Assembly: GCA_033064195.1 (NCBI GenBank)
Contig: JARBJD010000222.1
Coordinates: 1-64,000, forward strand
DNA from: Blattamonas nauphoetae
Lineage: Eukaryota; Preaxostyla; Oxymonadida
Direction: 5' to 3'
Length of the DNA stretch: 64,000 nucleotides
Both the position numbers and the translations under genes were made by a program. This document shows, piece after piece, positions 32,280 through 43,440 of this stretch (its first letter is position 1; every line of letters begins with the position of its first letter). The notes under the pieces are model-generated. The model did no database searches. It had not been told where the DNA came from and saw only the letters and a list, made by a program, of their open reading frames with translations.

Positions 32280-35200
32280 AGACTAGATGAAGAGTTTGAT
32301 CAAAAAAGAAAACAGCATATCTGGTGAGTCAATCTGTAAAGATGATTCAGTTTAGGACCGTGACCCCACGATGAGTGGCTGTCACGAAGATTAGGTGTTG
32401 ATCGATCCTTCGTCGGCTATCGAGGAGATACCACCCACTCTCAGTTTGAAGGTGACGGCAGGGTCGATCGTGACGAGGACAAATGGGGTCAACTGTCATT
32501 CGAAATGCTCCATCGCGGGTAACAATCTTTGACTGTTCATTCTCAGAACGACCCCTCTTTCCAAGGCTAACTGTATCGGTCACAATTCGCCGTGACGAGT
32601 CTTCTTCGGGTGGGGTTGTCTGATTGGATCGGCTGAACAGATGAGAGTTCTCCTGTGGTTTTGGCCGTTCCCGTTGATCTCGACAGTAGCGACAATACGC
32701 GATGTGCACGAACATCCTTCAACAATTCTGTTGGGACAACAGTCAAGGATCGAGGGAAGTGAGACTGATGACGCTCTCTGTCCTTTGTCTAGTTTTTTCT
32801 TTTGATTGCCCTTTCAGCGTCAGGGTGAGAACGTTGATTCTGAGGATGAGAGATAACTTTCCGTGATGAGTGGTTCAGCCAGCCCTGTCTGTGTGAGAAA
32901 ACTGATGTCTCCTCTTTCGATCTATGTATCATCAGCCTCGCTATTAGTAGCACTGTCTGAGTGATCGCTCTCTTCATCGATGTCTTCGTGAGAGATCAAC
33001 ATCTGATCTCTCCACATCCCGTGAGATCTGTATAATCCGTTCCGAAGAGTGGCTGTTAACCCTATCCACATCTATATCATCAGAAATGTGCTTGTTATCC
33101 GATTCGTCAGGATCGTCAATGAGTAGCGGTCTATCGTCTGGAATGACTCTCCTTCCTTCTCATTCCTCCAGAATCAGCTTTGAGTCTGATCCTTCCATCG
33201 TCGGGGGCGACTCTCTCTCCCTTCTTCACTCCCACCATAACTTGTTCGAGAATCATTGATGGAGTCTGAAATCTGGTTTTGGTGTCTGGTTTGATGTTCA
33301 GTTTTGTGGAGAGACGCAAGGAAACGGCACGACGACAAACGGATGGATTGTTGAATTCTTTGATTTGAATGTTTTCCTGACAGATTGAGGAGAAGGAGTG
33401 CAGGGTCAAGGGAATGACCCTGAAGCATCCACATCATTCAATGTGCTTTACCGGATGTGTCAGGCGATGATTTTCGCGAAAGGAAGAGTTAACTTTCACT
33501 TCTAGACAACGAAAGGCAAGCTGGGACAAGTTGGTCATGTCCATGATACTGCTTGATCTCTGGGTGGTTTAACTGTGATTTTCTTCTGTCTGTGTCCACC
33601 TAGAATATCTTTCCTTCGGCTGTAACGATAATTCGTGAAAGGGTTGCTTCCTTGAGTGGATAGACCGCAAAGTGGGCTCTATGGTGAAAAGTTCAAGAAA
33701 GGATGAGAGGGAGAAGGATCACTGTCTTTCAAGTTCGACGAAACAGCTGGGTGTCGAAATGAATCATCAGGGAAGAGCGAAGAGCCTAACTGGTGGGAAG
33801 ATGGGGTTATGATCTGCCAGTCAGAGACGAAATTTTGCCAAATTGTGATAGTCGTGAAGGTTGAGTCGAGCAATTCGCATGATGCATCAAGGCGAGACTG
33901 GGTACTGCGCAATCCGACGTGGAGACCACGTTGAAAGATACACAGCAGAGTATCTTGACTCACTGTATTTTCCTGATTGTGATTGTAACCGACGATTAGA
34001 GTATCTATGTCCAAGTTGTGGTTAAGAAATTTTCCTCTCCAATCTTTCTTGAGATCCGGGCGATTTAAATATTTGTTGACGATCAGACAAAGTCAGTTTG
34101 TGATGCAGCCGTCCCGATTCGATACCGAACAATGGGAGTTACACCGTCTTGCCAACATTCCACAACCGTCCGTCTCTGGACGAGAGTCTCTGATCAAGAG
34201 ACGAGTGTTATCCGTCCAATTGGGTTGATGACTCTTTGAACAAAGTTTGCGTGAGATCCTCGAATGAGCTGGTGGAGAACGCACTAGGTTCAGAATTTTG
34301 TGTTTCTTGATCCCATTTGTGACTTCGGAAGACAGAGTTGATTCTTGTTCAACGTGTGACGTCTCTAACAACGTTCCGTTTCATTTACTTTGCTTTTGTC
34401 TGCTTGGTCGTCATTAATCGGAGTGAGGACAGATGTTGCGAGCCTTGTATTTCGACGTACTGAATGCATATCAAACAATCGACGATAAAGATGGGAGTGT
34501 CAAGTTGCTTCCCCTTCGCTTATCGTGGAGTCCACCTCGACAATCTCGTGGAAGTGTCAGTCGTATTCACATCGGCGGTGAATGTTATTGTTACAGATAA
34601 ATCCAGAAAGTTTGAGCAACCATTCATGCCTGGATCGTTCGCTCAACCAGAATCCGACCATCCGTATAAGCAAGTAACTTTCGTGTCGAACTGCTCAGAA
34701 CTATTGCACCAGATTTCATTTTCCAGATTTGGTGGATCGAGAGAAGAGACTGCGTGGGCAGAGAGAGGACTCGAAGACGACCGGCCTTGTCTCGAGCGTT
34801 GTGCCTCCTGGGGAGATGTGAGCCTGTTTACCTGTTCCTCGTCGAACTGTCTCGGCATCGCGTTTGAGTCCACGTCGGAAAGGGTTGTGTACCAATCACA
34901 CACTTCGACTGAGCGTTGGAGTGGATTCTGGAATGGCACGTCGAAGACGAGAGGGCTGCGAAGGACGGGTAGAGGACTCGAGAGGTCGACGAGTGCATCA
35001 TGTTGATGTTGGCCAGTTCCGCTCTCCTCCTCTCTTCGGCGCTTTGTCGTCTCTGCACGGTCTTCACCTATGCGATTCTTGTGGCTCATCGATATGTCCG
35101 AACTTGTGGAAAGGAGGAAGTATATTGTGAAACTTGATTGTCACTTGAGCCTGCTAATTCCATGATATGGAGACCGACTCTTGCATAATCTGAGGCTGAT

Positions 35201-36390
35201 GCGAATTCTTCCGTTTAGGTGATATGGTTGTGAACAACCACATTCGTTGAACAAGAGAGGGATCCATGGGAGACTCCCTTCTAATGAGAAAAGGTCCCGC
35301 AGATATCACAAGCTGATGTGACATTATCACTAAGGATCTAAAATGAACACGTTGTTGGTCAACAATAAGGCGAATTGCACCTATCTGACGAGAAAAAGTC
35401 GCCTGGTGTCCCTTCGAGATGGAAATGTTCTATGTCGGGTTTGATGAACACATCGGGGGAAATAGTGACAGAGAAAGGTGATAAATAATATATCCATGGT
35501 GAACCTGGCCTCATATCTGTCACTAATCTTCCCTTCCATAATAACTGTTTCGAGTGTTCCAAAACATCGTGAGTATCCTCCGATCGACACGAACGATGGT
35601 TGTAGCTGATCAATCGATATCATGATTTCTCCTCCCTGCGATGTGGGTAATTCTCCCAAAGATTCTCTGGCCATCGGGATGGAGAGGAGATTGAGCGGAG
35701 TATATCAGTGACCCGAATCTGTTGTCTACCTTGCAATTCTTCTGAACCTGTTGAGTGTTGTGTTTGATATCACCCAACCAGTAATTGTTGGTGGAAGGTA
35801 GATTTGGCGGATCTTCTTTCGAACTTGGTAGTGGTATTTCGTGTTTTCTAAGAACTTGTACAATTTGTCGTGAATGCCGAAGTGCTGATCGCGTATTCGA
35901 ATATTGGTTGGACTGTATTACGGGAGTCCGGAGGCGACTCGGACTGAAGTTGAGTCGACGAAATCGGCGAAAAAGGAAGCCCTTGTTTTCTTGAACAATG
36001 ACTACTGAGATCGAAATACTCACTTGTTGCACTTCTTCCTTCTATGTTGAGGATCGTGCTTGGCCGGATCCTTCCTGGAATCACCGAGGAAAGACGGACT
36101 TGAGGAATCTTTCTTCGGATCTGTCGTCACAGTTGCGAGCTCTCTTCAAACTATCTTGAATCAAAGTGAAACTTAGCAACGCAATTGAGTTTAGGAGGGT
36201 TGAATGGAGTGCGTAGTGGACAAAATATCGAGAGTAGAAGATGAAATTTGGCTCGGGAAATCTGTGGTTGAGAAAGTCTTCATAATCTTTCCAGAGTGGT
36301 TATGGAATCTCGGAAATTCCTTCCACAGCTTATATGTATGGTTTCCATTCTCGGGGGAACATTAAATCTTGTATTTGAATAACTATTTGG
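32280..36390. other. Long stretch without supported gene
   Basis: Several frames of 80-180 codons occur on both strands (for example 34464-35006 plus, 34643-35089 minus, 35610-36032 minus), but none has a recognisable motif, they overlap each other on opposite strands, and no splice pattern joins them. The inverted repeats at both ends (31965-32018 and 36399-36447) suggest the whole could be one old element or an inverted insertion. Confidence 0.45.
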
Positions 36391-36398
36391 AATGTAAG

Positions 36399-36484
36399 GA
36401 CCTATGGGCCACTTCACGGACTACTATCTCAATGGAGTGGGAGCTAAGGTTTGTGAGGAGCGACTGGTAAGGGAGCTCCTCTTC
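36399..36484 (+). repeat. Repeat copy A, partner of copies B and C
   Basis: Its first half matches copy B and its second half copy C, both inverted. In one frame it reads GHFTDYYLNGVGAKVCEER, so it may be a piece of a repeated gene and not a true transposon end. Confidence 0.7.
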
Positions 36485-36823
36485 CTCGTCCCGTTCCGAC
36501 ACTCCCTTCTACTCTCCTCTCGCTTGCCTCGCGTGTGCTTCTGTCGTCTGATGAAGAGCGTCGCTTGTGGATGGATCTGAATGTCGCGTTGTCGATGTCG
36601 GCGCAGAAGTGACGTGCACTCGACGATGTCTGCTCTTCCCTCTTCTTCACTGCTGTCTTCTTCTTCCTCTTTCCAGATTGGAGATCCGATTCTCCCGAAA
36701 TCAGAAGAACTGTGCATGGGAACGGGAACTTCAAGACATTCCATTCTTCCGAATCAAGAAATAGGAGCTTCCAACCAGCATTTCAAAGAGAGAATTATCA
36801 GTGTTTTTTTGAGTTGGCAAAGT

Positions 36824-36895
36824 GGCGATATTGACGAGTTCAGACAGACTGACACGCCGGCAAACAGAAGGAACAATTACTTGATCATGATTGGT
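36824..36895 (-). pseudogene. Orphan signal-peptide exon of the surface-protein family
   Basis: On the minus strand it reads M-I-K-stop-LFLLFAGVSVCLNSSIS. It matches the signal-peptide start of the beta-helix protein at 50085-49999 nearly base for base over about 72 bases, but carries a TAA in place of the glutamine codon and has no body of the gene behind it. It is a left-over 5' end of another family member. Confidence 0.6.
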
Positions 36896-36899
36896 CAAC

Positions 36900-37412
36900 A
36901 AAGAAATGTTCAAAATAGTGTCGACAGAGGAGAGAGAAATTGATCTTGCCCTTTATTTGAGACTTGTCGAAGTAGAGTTTTAAAAACTGGGACCCAAAGT
37001 ATAAGAAGTATGCCATGAAAGCTGTTATCGGAATTTCTAAAAAAGGTGACGTTTGAAAATGACACGAAATGGCATTGTGTCCCACCAGATGCTCCAAACG
37101 TGAGAAAGCTTCCACAAACCAGCCACACTCTCCCATGAGAGAGTGCGAAAGGAACGCCGAAGCGGAGCGAGTGAGAGTCTCAAGCGACATGTGACACGAC
37201 AAATCAACGAGCGACGACGAAAATGAAGTCAAAACAAAGCAATGAAGAGATGGCAGAGCAGAGCAATAGGAGCACTCAAGAGAAAACTGGCCAAGACCGA
37301 AAGAACAAGTGGTTGGCGATTTTCGATTGTCGCTGACTCCGAATGTGACGTTGTTCAACGAAGTGTCGTCCAACAACCTGCGAGGAACGAGTCAGCACAG
37401 AACGACGACGGG
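36900..37412. other. No supported gene
   Basis: Short overlapping frames only; no motif recognised. Confidence 0.4.
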
Positions 37413-37421
37413 CGAGACTGG

Positions 37422-38994
37422 GGTTAAGTATAGGCGCAGATCCGATTTTCGCTACACGCAGATCTGAAAAATCGGATACGCGCAGATCCAAATGGATACA
37501 CGCAGATCTCACACTTTTTTTGTTATTTTCGATTTTATGTCATGTTTTTGTCTCCTAAAACTTCAGTATTGATCGAGTCTCTCTTAACCTCCTTTCAGAA
37601 TAACAAACAGATTGAAATAAACAGATGAAATGTGCAGAGTGGTTCCCAAAAGAAGGGTGGTCGGAGATTTCGATTTAAAGATGTGGTTGTGGAGGAGATA
37701 TCGAAAATTCTGGTCGTGTTCCATGGTGATATTCCAACGCTCGGTGATAGTGATGATGAAGAAGGGATGCTGAGGATTAGTGCCTTCGAAAGTGGAGATG
37801 TCAACGTGGGCAATATAGCGACTTAAATTGGATCATAAAGATCGAAATGAGAGGAGAGATGGGCTGAACGGTTGTTTGGGTTATTTTGAGAGGAGAAAGG
37901 GGGGTTGAGTGATGAGGTGTGCGGATCTTAACTTTGTCGTCTTGGAGAGGGAGATTGGTGAGAGTTCACCTCTTTTTGATGAAAGAAAGTGTTGGAAGTT
38001 TTGGTTGATATTGACTGAACAAACTTTTGGTGAACGCAATCCCAATGTTTGTGTTCTCTGAAGCTGTGTCTGGATGGAATGCCTGAAGGAAGAAGAAGGC
38101 TCTTTTCGGCTCGTGAGAACAACCAGAGAATGAAAGAGAGGAAAGACTGGTGGTATGATCTTTCCTCTCAAGGAAGTTTTGAGATTGACGAGAACTGCGG
38201 ACAGTTTCATTCGTGATCGAGGAGATCGTAATATTTGGAATGTTTGCAGGATCAAAGTTTGGACTCATCAGTAGATCCGGACGTCTTGGCATTATTTATA
38301 GTGGTTTATTCTGATTCGGGAGGAACGATAGTACATGAAGAGAGAGATGTGACTTACGGCGTTATTGAGACAGTGTTGAAGGAATCTCAATAAAACCCAC
38401 CAAAAGCGCATCCAACGAAGGAGAGAGACGAAAGACTGTGAGGTTGATTCTTTGGACGGTTTCCAAGAGTAGAAACAGCTCTTCAGTGTTGGGTGTGGTT
38501 CTGTCTGAACCGACAATTGATGAATGTTGCTGAAGAATTCCTACTCTGATGGAACCTCTATATTGGTGAACTCGAACAGAAAACAAACACAGGTGCGTTG
38601 ATTTGATGAGATGGATGACAGTCGGGAGGAGTCACAAAAAGGCCTGAGGTGTGATCCGTGAGCAAGAAAATGAGTAAACATGGTCGGTATGTGATTAGGA
38701 GAGACCTAATTTCCAAACAGCGAGTTCAGATTTTGTGTAGAAAGGGTAGATTGAATACGGGTTTTGGTAAGATCAACATTCTCGTTTGATGACTTTACAG
38801 AATCAGATTTGTGAAAAGTATATGAGAGTACAAATGAATTGTGAGCATTCAGAGTGAAATGACATGAATCGGATATGGTAAGCACAAAACAATCAACGAT
38901 CCTTTTGGATCTGCGCGTATCCATTTGGATCTGCGCGTATCCGATTTTTTAGATCTGCGCGTAGCCAAAATCGGATCTGCGCCTATACTTAACC
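37422..38994. mobile_element. 1.57-kb terminal-inverted-repeat element with 9-bp target duplication
   Basis: Ends are inverted GGTTAAGTATAGGCGCAGAT, and similarity continues for about 80-90 bases made of repeated GATCTGCGCGTATCC words. CGAGACTGG stands at 37413-37421 and again at 38995-39003, a 9-bp duplication as in Mutator-like elements. The interior has only small frames on both strands, so it is non-autonomous. It lies in the 3' flank of the surface-protein gene; the flank reads on (CAGAGATAGTTGAG) directly after the duplication and recurs near 52399. Confidence 0.85.
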
Positions 38995-39295
38995 CGAGAC
39001 TGGCAGAGATAGTTGAGTGTGAAGTGAAGTGCACAGCTCGCTCGTGTCGCGACGTGAGGGGTGCAGCGTGGTCAGTTCACACGGTGAGTGAGCGGAGGAA
39101 ACAGAGTTGGGGAGGTGTTTGGTGAATGTGGGGTGAGGTGAGGTGAGCGTGGCATTCAGACAGTGTGGATGCATTGGGTGTCGATCTGAAGTGGAGAGCG
39201 CAAACGAAGACAACAATGAAAGTGTTTGAGATGTGAAGAAACGAACAATGAGGGTATAGTTCAGTGATAGAGCGTGAGGAGCGTCGTAGAGCTGA

Positions 39296-42200
39296 TTATT
39301 GGGTTTGATCCTTCATTTCGTTGTGAGACAGCAAGTTCGACTCTTCTGGATGAGAAGACAGGAACTCCCCAATCTCTGAAAGCGAAGGGCGTTGTTCTGG
39401 ATTCGCTGAGACACACTGGAGGATCAGAGCCACGAATGCGTCGTTTCGAAGCGAATCCATTTTCGGTCCAATTCCAGTTGCCGATTGCCGCTGAGCATTC
39501 ACCGCATCCAGTTCTCCAAACGGCACTTGACCAGTCTCAATTTCCCACAACACAAGGCCAAGACTAAAAACTGACGCTTTGTGTCCATCAACTGCACTCC
39601 CTCCACCCGCCACCACTTCAGGTGCTCGCCATCGAAGCCCATCCATTCCCGCCTGCTCCACATCCTTTCCTCGCTTCTGCGCTGTTCCATTCTCATCCAA
39701 AGATCCGGCTGGTTGTTGTTTCGTCGGTGCTGCTTCCAGTTCCGCTTCTTCTGATGTCATTCGCAGTTTCAGTTGCACATTCCCAGCATTGTCAAGAAGA
39801 ATCCAGTGCGACGACAGTCGAGTCACAACATCACTCGCTTGTCGATTCGCCAGAACATGTTTCAGTCCATTCACCAGCTGCAGCCCCACTGCTCGCTTCC
39901 CAATCTCTCGCTTCTCTTTGTGCAGCACCGAATGCAGTGTTCTTGAACCACCAACAAGCGACACTTCGAACCCTCCATTGCACGCCATCACTTCAACCAG
40001 ATCCCCCTTCGACATCGACACTGACTCCACTCTTTCACACGATTCATTCAGGTTCGAGGTCAGTCCACTCGACGAGTCGAACGCCGCGTGGCTCCTCCCA
40101 TCCGTGTGCAGCACGTCCCGAGTCTGGTTGTCCCCCACAACTTCCATCTTTTCCTCAAACTCAACTTGTTCTTGCCCTTCCATCTCTTTCTGAGCTGGTT
40201 CACCATTCTTCTTCTTCAGTCGTCGACGAAGCACAACCACGACGATCACAGCAACGATCAGCGTCAGCAGCAGACACGCAACCAGCGGAATCAGCCAGCT
40301 CAGCAGTTTCTTCGTTTCTGGCAGCATCGACTTCTTCGGATCAAACGACGATTCAGGGATGTGGAATGTGATCGTCTCGTTCATCCACACAAACGGTGAC
40401 TCGGTTCCTGGTGACTGTGTGATCGACTTGATCGTGTATGTCATGTTGTGCGTCAGCACACGATCCTCTCCAACCACAACAAAGTTCGCTGATTCACCGA
40501 GCAGAGAGGACGCGTCGAAGTCAATGCGAATGGTGATGTCTTTCCCTTCTTCCTCCACAACAATGTCGTACGATCCTTTCACTTCCTTGGTCAGCACAAG
40601 GGTGATGTAAGCGAGTGGCTGGTCAGGCAAGACAAGATGAGCTTTGGCTGCGACGAGAGTGGGAGGTGTGGGTGTGGTGAATGTGAGGAAGGAGGAGGGA
40701 GCAGCAGCCAGGTTGAACGCCCACGCCGCGCGAGGGATTGTGATCGCATTGGAGACAGACAAAGAAGAGGATGGAGGAACAACTCCGACAATCGAGATGA
40801 TCGTGTAACTTGCATTGTATTGAAGGCTGTCGACTGATCCAGACACTCGAGTCCCTGTCCCATCCGAGAATAACATCCTGAAACTTGTGACTGTTCCATC
40901 CGCGTCTGCCACTGACACTTCATATTCCTGCGATGTCAGCGGTGTCTTCCCCTTCATCTCCACCTCAATCTTCCCCGTCTCTTCATTCATGCGCACTGTT
41001 GGTTCCGCTCTCAGAAGTGGACCAATCTTGTCGAACTCCGCATCCAAATGTCGTTCAGTTTCGTACAAATTCGTCGATTCGATTTTAGCTCCTTTGATAA
41101 TCATTCCAGTTGAGTCAGGATTGATTGTGGTGTAACATTCCTCAAACTTGTACGTGGGCAAGATCTCGAATGACTTGCACATGATTGCGATATCTGTGAA
41201 TTTGGTCGGGTTCTCAGCATATTGCATTTCCTTCGTGAAGAAAGTAGTGTCATCACCAATCGAATTCCCATCAAAGAACACATTGGAGAACGAAAGATGT
41301 CCGTTTTCGTCATATTGGACGATACAGACAGTGCCTGTCGTTCCCGAGTGGCAGTCCTTCACGAGAGTGTCGGTGATGACGACTTTCTGGCCACGAGCGT
41401 AAACTGCAGCTCCTGCATGTCCAGCCGAGCATTCGACGAAGTGACATCTCTCCACGATCAACGCTGCATACAAATTCACGCGAATCCCCCCTCCGAGAGT
41501 GGAGTGAGATGCGGTGAGGTTCACACAGCGTTCAAACATTGTGTCGACCACCACCAGATCGAGTTGTCCTGTGATGAAAACACCAGCGCCTTCTTCGCTC
41601 GCCGTGCAATCTGCAAAGACACAGCCAACCAGTTTGAACTGGTTCGCAGCGTCGTGGTAGCCGGTTCCAAGAACGTGCAATCCTCCTCCAAGTCCCGAAG
41701 CACAGTTCGTGAATCGACACGAAGTGACGAGAGCGTTGTCCACAATATAAACGTACATCGCTCCACCGCGCCAGTCCGCTGAGCAGTTCGTGAAGTTCGA
41801 CGACGTGGCTGTGAAGAATGGGTGATCGAACTCGTTGGAAGAATACACTTCCATAGCCGCGCCACTGCCGTATGACTCAGGGTGGTGAATGTTGGTGAAG
41901 GAGCAGAAGAGGATGGAGATCCTGCCTGGATAATGGACGAATGTGAGTGGGCGATCGCGTCCTCGATACTCACCTGCTGTGAAGTGGCAGTGCGAGAAGA
42001 CAGCATGCGAGTCTTCGGTCCCAATATAGGAGTCGTAGTAATATGCAGCGCCATCAATGAAGGATGATGTGCCGTTGTGGTCAGGAAGGGTGACTGACGC
42101 TTCTGGGTTGGGAGTGGGGGAGGAGAGGAGGGAGGAGAAGGAGGAATTCGAGCACAAAACGGAGCCTCCAGTGTTCACGTCCCGAATCGTCGATCCCGAC

Positions 42201-43138
42201 AAATGCGAGCTTGTCAGCGACACAACACATCCCAACATCTTCTGAGACAGATGCGACAGCTGTGGCTGGCAGGAAGAGCCAATCGAACTCATGTTCACAA
42301 ACGAGCAACCAATCAGCGAGGACGAGATCATCCCCACTTCTTCACTTCTCCGTTGAGCTGATCGTGTCAGTGAGAGGCCAATCCCGTCGGTTTTCACAAT
42401 CTGATGGGAGTCAAACGAGCAGCCAACAATCGACATCGAAACTGACCTTCCAATGGATGGAAATGCTGATGTTTCAACAACACCACGCATCTCCCCAACG
42501 GCATTCGAAATCGAACATTTCTGAACCACAACTGACGATTCCATGGCGGATTCCTCCAATGTCGATGGAGAAATCAAAATCGCACTTGTCCAAGGTGACA
42601 GTTCAATTCTGCTTTCAAAGATTGTCAGCATGCTGTTTGATACAATTGCCAGCCTTGAGGTTCCTGCTTTGATCATCTCCTGTCTTGATTTTGAAGAACT
42701 TTCAAAAAGTGAAAAGTGCATCCATCTCAATGACAATGATGAGTTTGTCAAGGAGAACATGCAACTCCTAAAGTCCTGTTTCCTTGCATTGTCGGTATTC
42801 TTGTTCACTTCTGTCTGAGACGAAGCAGCCAGTTCAATCTTCAAATCGTCTTTTTCGTTCGATTGCTCTCCCGTCAGTTCCATCCATCGGTGTGCAATTT
42901 CGATGTCGTCCCCGATGTATGTTCCTATCGGCAACGATATAGACAAAGTTTCACTGTCTTTAGAGTTGGAAAAGTCTGAATTGGCATTCAGAACAGAGAG
43001 CTGTCCAAAATTTTGGACACCTTTGATCGCTTTTCCAGAAAAGTGGACACCTGCCAAAGGTGTCCAAAATTTTGGATCAATTTTTGGAAACAATCCCAGG
43101 ATTTGGACACCCCCAGATTCTGGACACCTGTCTGCCAA
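39296..43138 (-). CDS. Surface protein: beta-helix ectodomain, membrane span, cytoplasmic pseudokinase
   Basis: A single minus-strand frame of 1280 codons. From about residue 110 to 720 come repeats of the right-handed beta-helix type, each with a C-x-F/V-x-N-C core (for example SCRFTNCASGLGGG and GCVFADCTASEEGA). Then fibronectin-like beta segments, a membrane span (LLSWLIPLVACLLLTLIVAVIVVVV), a stop-transfer RRRLKKK, and a kinase-like domain: WRAPEV and SVFSLGLVLWEIETGQVPFGEL are kept, but the HRD, DFG and glycine-loop motifs are gone, so it is a predicted pseudokinase. Residues 1-47 are encoded by the inverted repeat of the 7-kb element at 42998 and are not original; the gene's own signal peptide lies beyond the element at 49999-50085. 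As it stands the protein would lack a signal peptide. Confidence 0.8.
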   Translation of the reverse strand: MADRCPESGGVQILGLFPKIDPKFWTPLAGVHFSGKAIKGVQNFGQLSVLNANSDFSNSKDSETLSISLPIGTYIGDDIEIAHRWMELTGEQSNEKDDLKIELAASSQTEVNKNTDNARKQDFRSCMFSLTNSSLSLRWMHFSLFESSSKSRQEMIKAGTSRLAIVSNSMLTIFESRIELSPWTSAILISPSTLEESAMESSVVVQKCSISNAVGEMRGVVETSAFPSIGRSVSMSIVGCSFDSHQIVKTDGIGLSLTRSAQRRSEEVGMISSSLIGCSFVNMSSIGSSCQPQLSHLSQKMLGCVVSLTSSHLSGSTIRDVNTGGSVLCSNSSFSSLLSSPTPNPEASVTLPDHNGTSSFIDGAAYYYDSYIGTEDSHAVFSHCHFTAGEYRGRDRPLTFVHYPGRISILFCSFTNIHHPESYGSGAAMEVYSSNEFDHPFFTATSSNFTNCSADWRGGAMYVYIVDNALVTSCRFTNCASGLGGGLHVLGTGYHDAANQFKLVGCVFADCTASEEGAGVFITGQLDLVVVDTMFERCVNLTASHSTLGGGIRVNLYAALIVERCHFVECSAGHAGAAVYARGQKVVITDTLVKDCHSGTTGTVCIVQYDENGHLSFSNVFFDGNSIGDDTTFFTKEMQYAENPTKFTDIAIMCKSFEILPTYKFEECYTTINPDSTGMIIKGAKIESTNLYETERHLDAEFDKIGPLLRAEPTVRMNEETGKIEVEMKGKTPLTSQEYEVSVADADGTVTSFRMLFSDGTGTRVSGSVDSLQYNASYTIISIVGVVPPSSSLSVSNAITIPRAAWAFNLAAAPSSFLTFTTPTPPTLVAAKAHLVLPDQPLAYITLVLTKEVKGSYDIVVEEEGKDITIRIDFDASSLLGESANFVVVGEDRVLTHNMTYTIKSITQSPGTESPFVWMNETITFHIPESSFDPKKSMLPETKKLLSWLIPLVACLLLTLIVAVIVVVVLRRRLKKKNGEPAQKEMEGQEQVEFEEKMEVVGDNQTRDVLHTDGRSHAAFDSSSGLTSNLNESCERVESVSMSKGDLVEVMACNGGFEVSLVGGSRTLHSVLHKEKREIGKRAVGLQLVNGLKHVLANRQASDVVTRLSSHWILLDNAGNVQLKLRMTSEEAELEAAPTKQQPAGSLDENGTAQKRGKDVEQAGMDGLRWRAPEVVAGGGSAVDGHKASVFSLGLVLWEIETGQVPFGELDAVNAQRQSATGIGPKMDSLRNDAFVALILQCVSANPEQRPSLSEIGEFLSSHPEESNLLSHNEMKDQTQ

Positions 43139-43344
43139 AATAGGAGGTTAGGTGTCCAAAAGTCTGGTTTTTTGGAAAAGCGTGAAAAACAATCAGAAAA
43201 GAGTTCATGAGATACAAAACCCAATAAACGGGGAAAAATGAACGAGAAAAATGGTCCTATACAGAGGAAGCGATAGATCATGATGAACGATGAAATGAGA
43301 GAATTGAAGAAGAATTGAGGAAGATAATGGAAAAAAGTAAAGAG

Positions 43345-43440
43345 GATGTCGCAAGCTCCATCCGACACATAACCAGGGCTCATCAACAGGTTGAGTGAGT
43401 CCCTGGGTCCGTGAATGACGGTCCATGGGTTGGCCGATCT
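43345..43440 (+). repeat. Interspersed repeat inside the 7-kb element, copy 1
   Basis: A 96-base segment just inside the left arm. Its first half recurs inverted at 47684-47733, its second half inverted at 48040-48110, so the same sequence is present once whole and once split. Confidence 0.65.

Noticed and set aside
39244-39316. tRNA gene (words like an A box, TATAGTTCAGTGATAGAGC, and a B box, GGGTTTGATCC)
   Set aside because: Acceptor and T stems cannot be paired, and the last part is the end of the pseudokinase coding sequence on the other strand.
42998-43138. First 47 codons of the 1280-codon surface-protein frame as its real N-terminus
   Set aside because: They lie inside the inverted arm of the 7-kb element, which recurs at 49858-49998 where no such gene follows.
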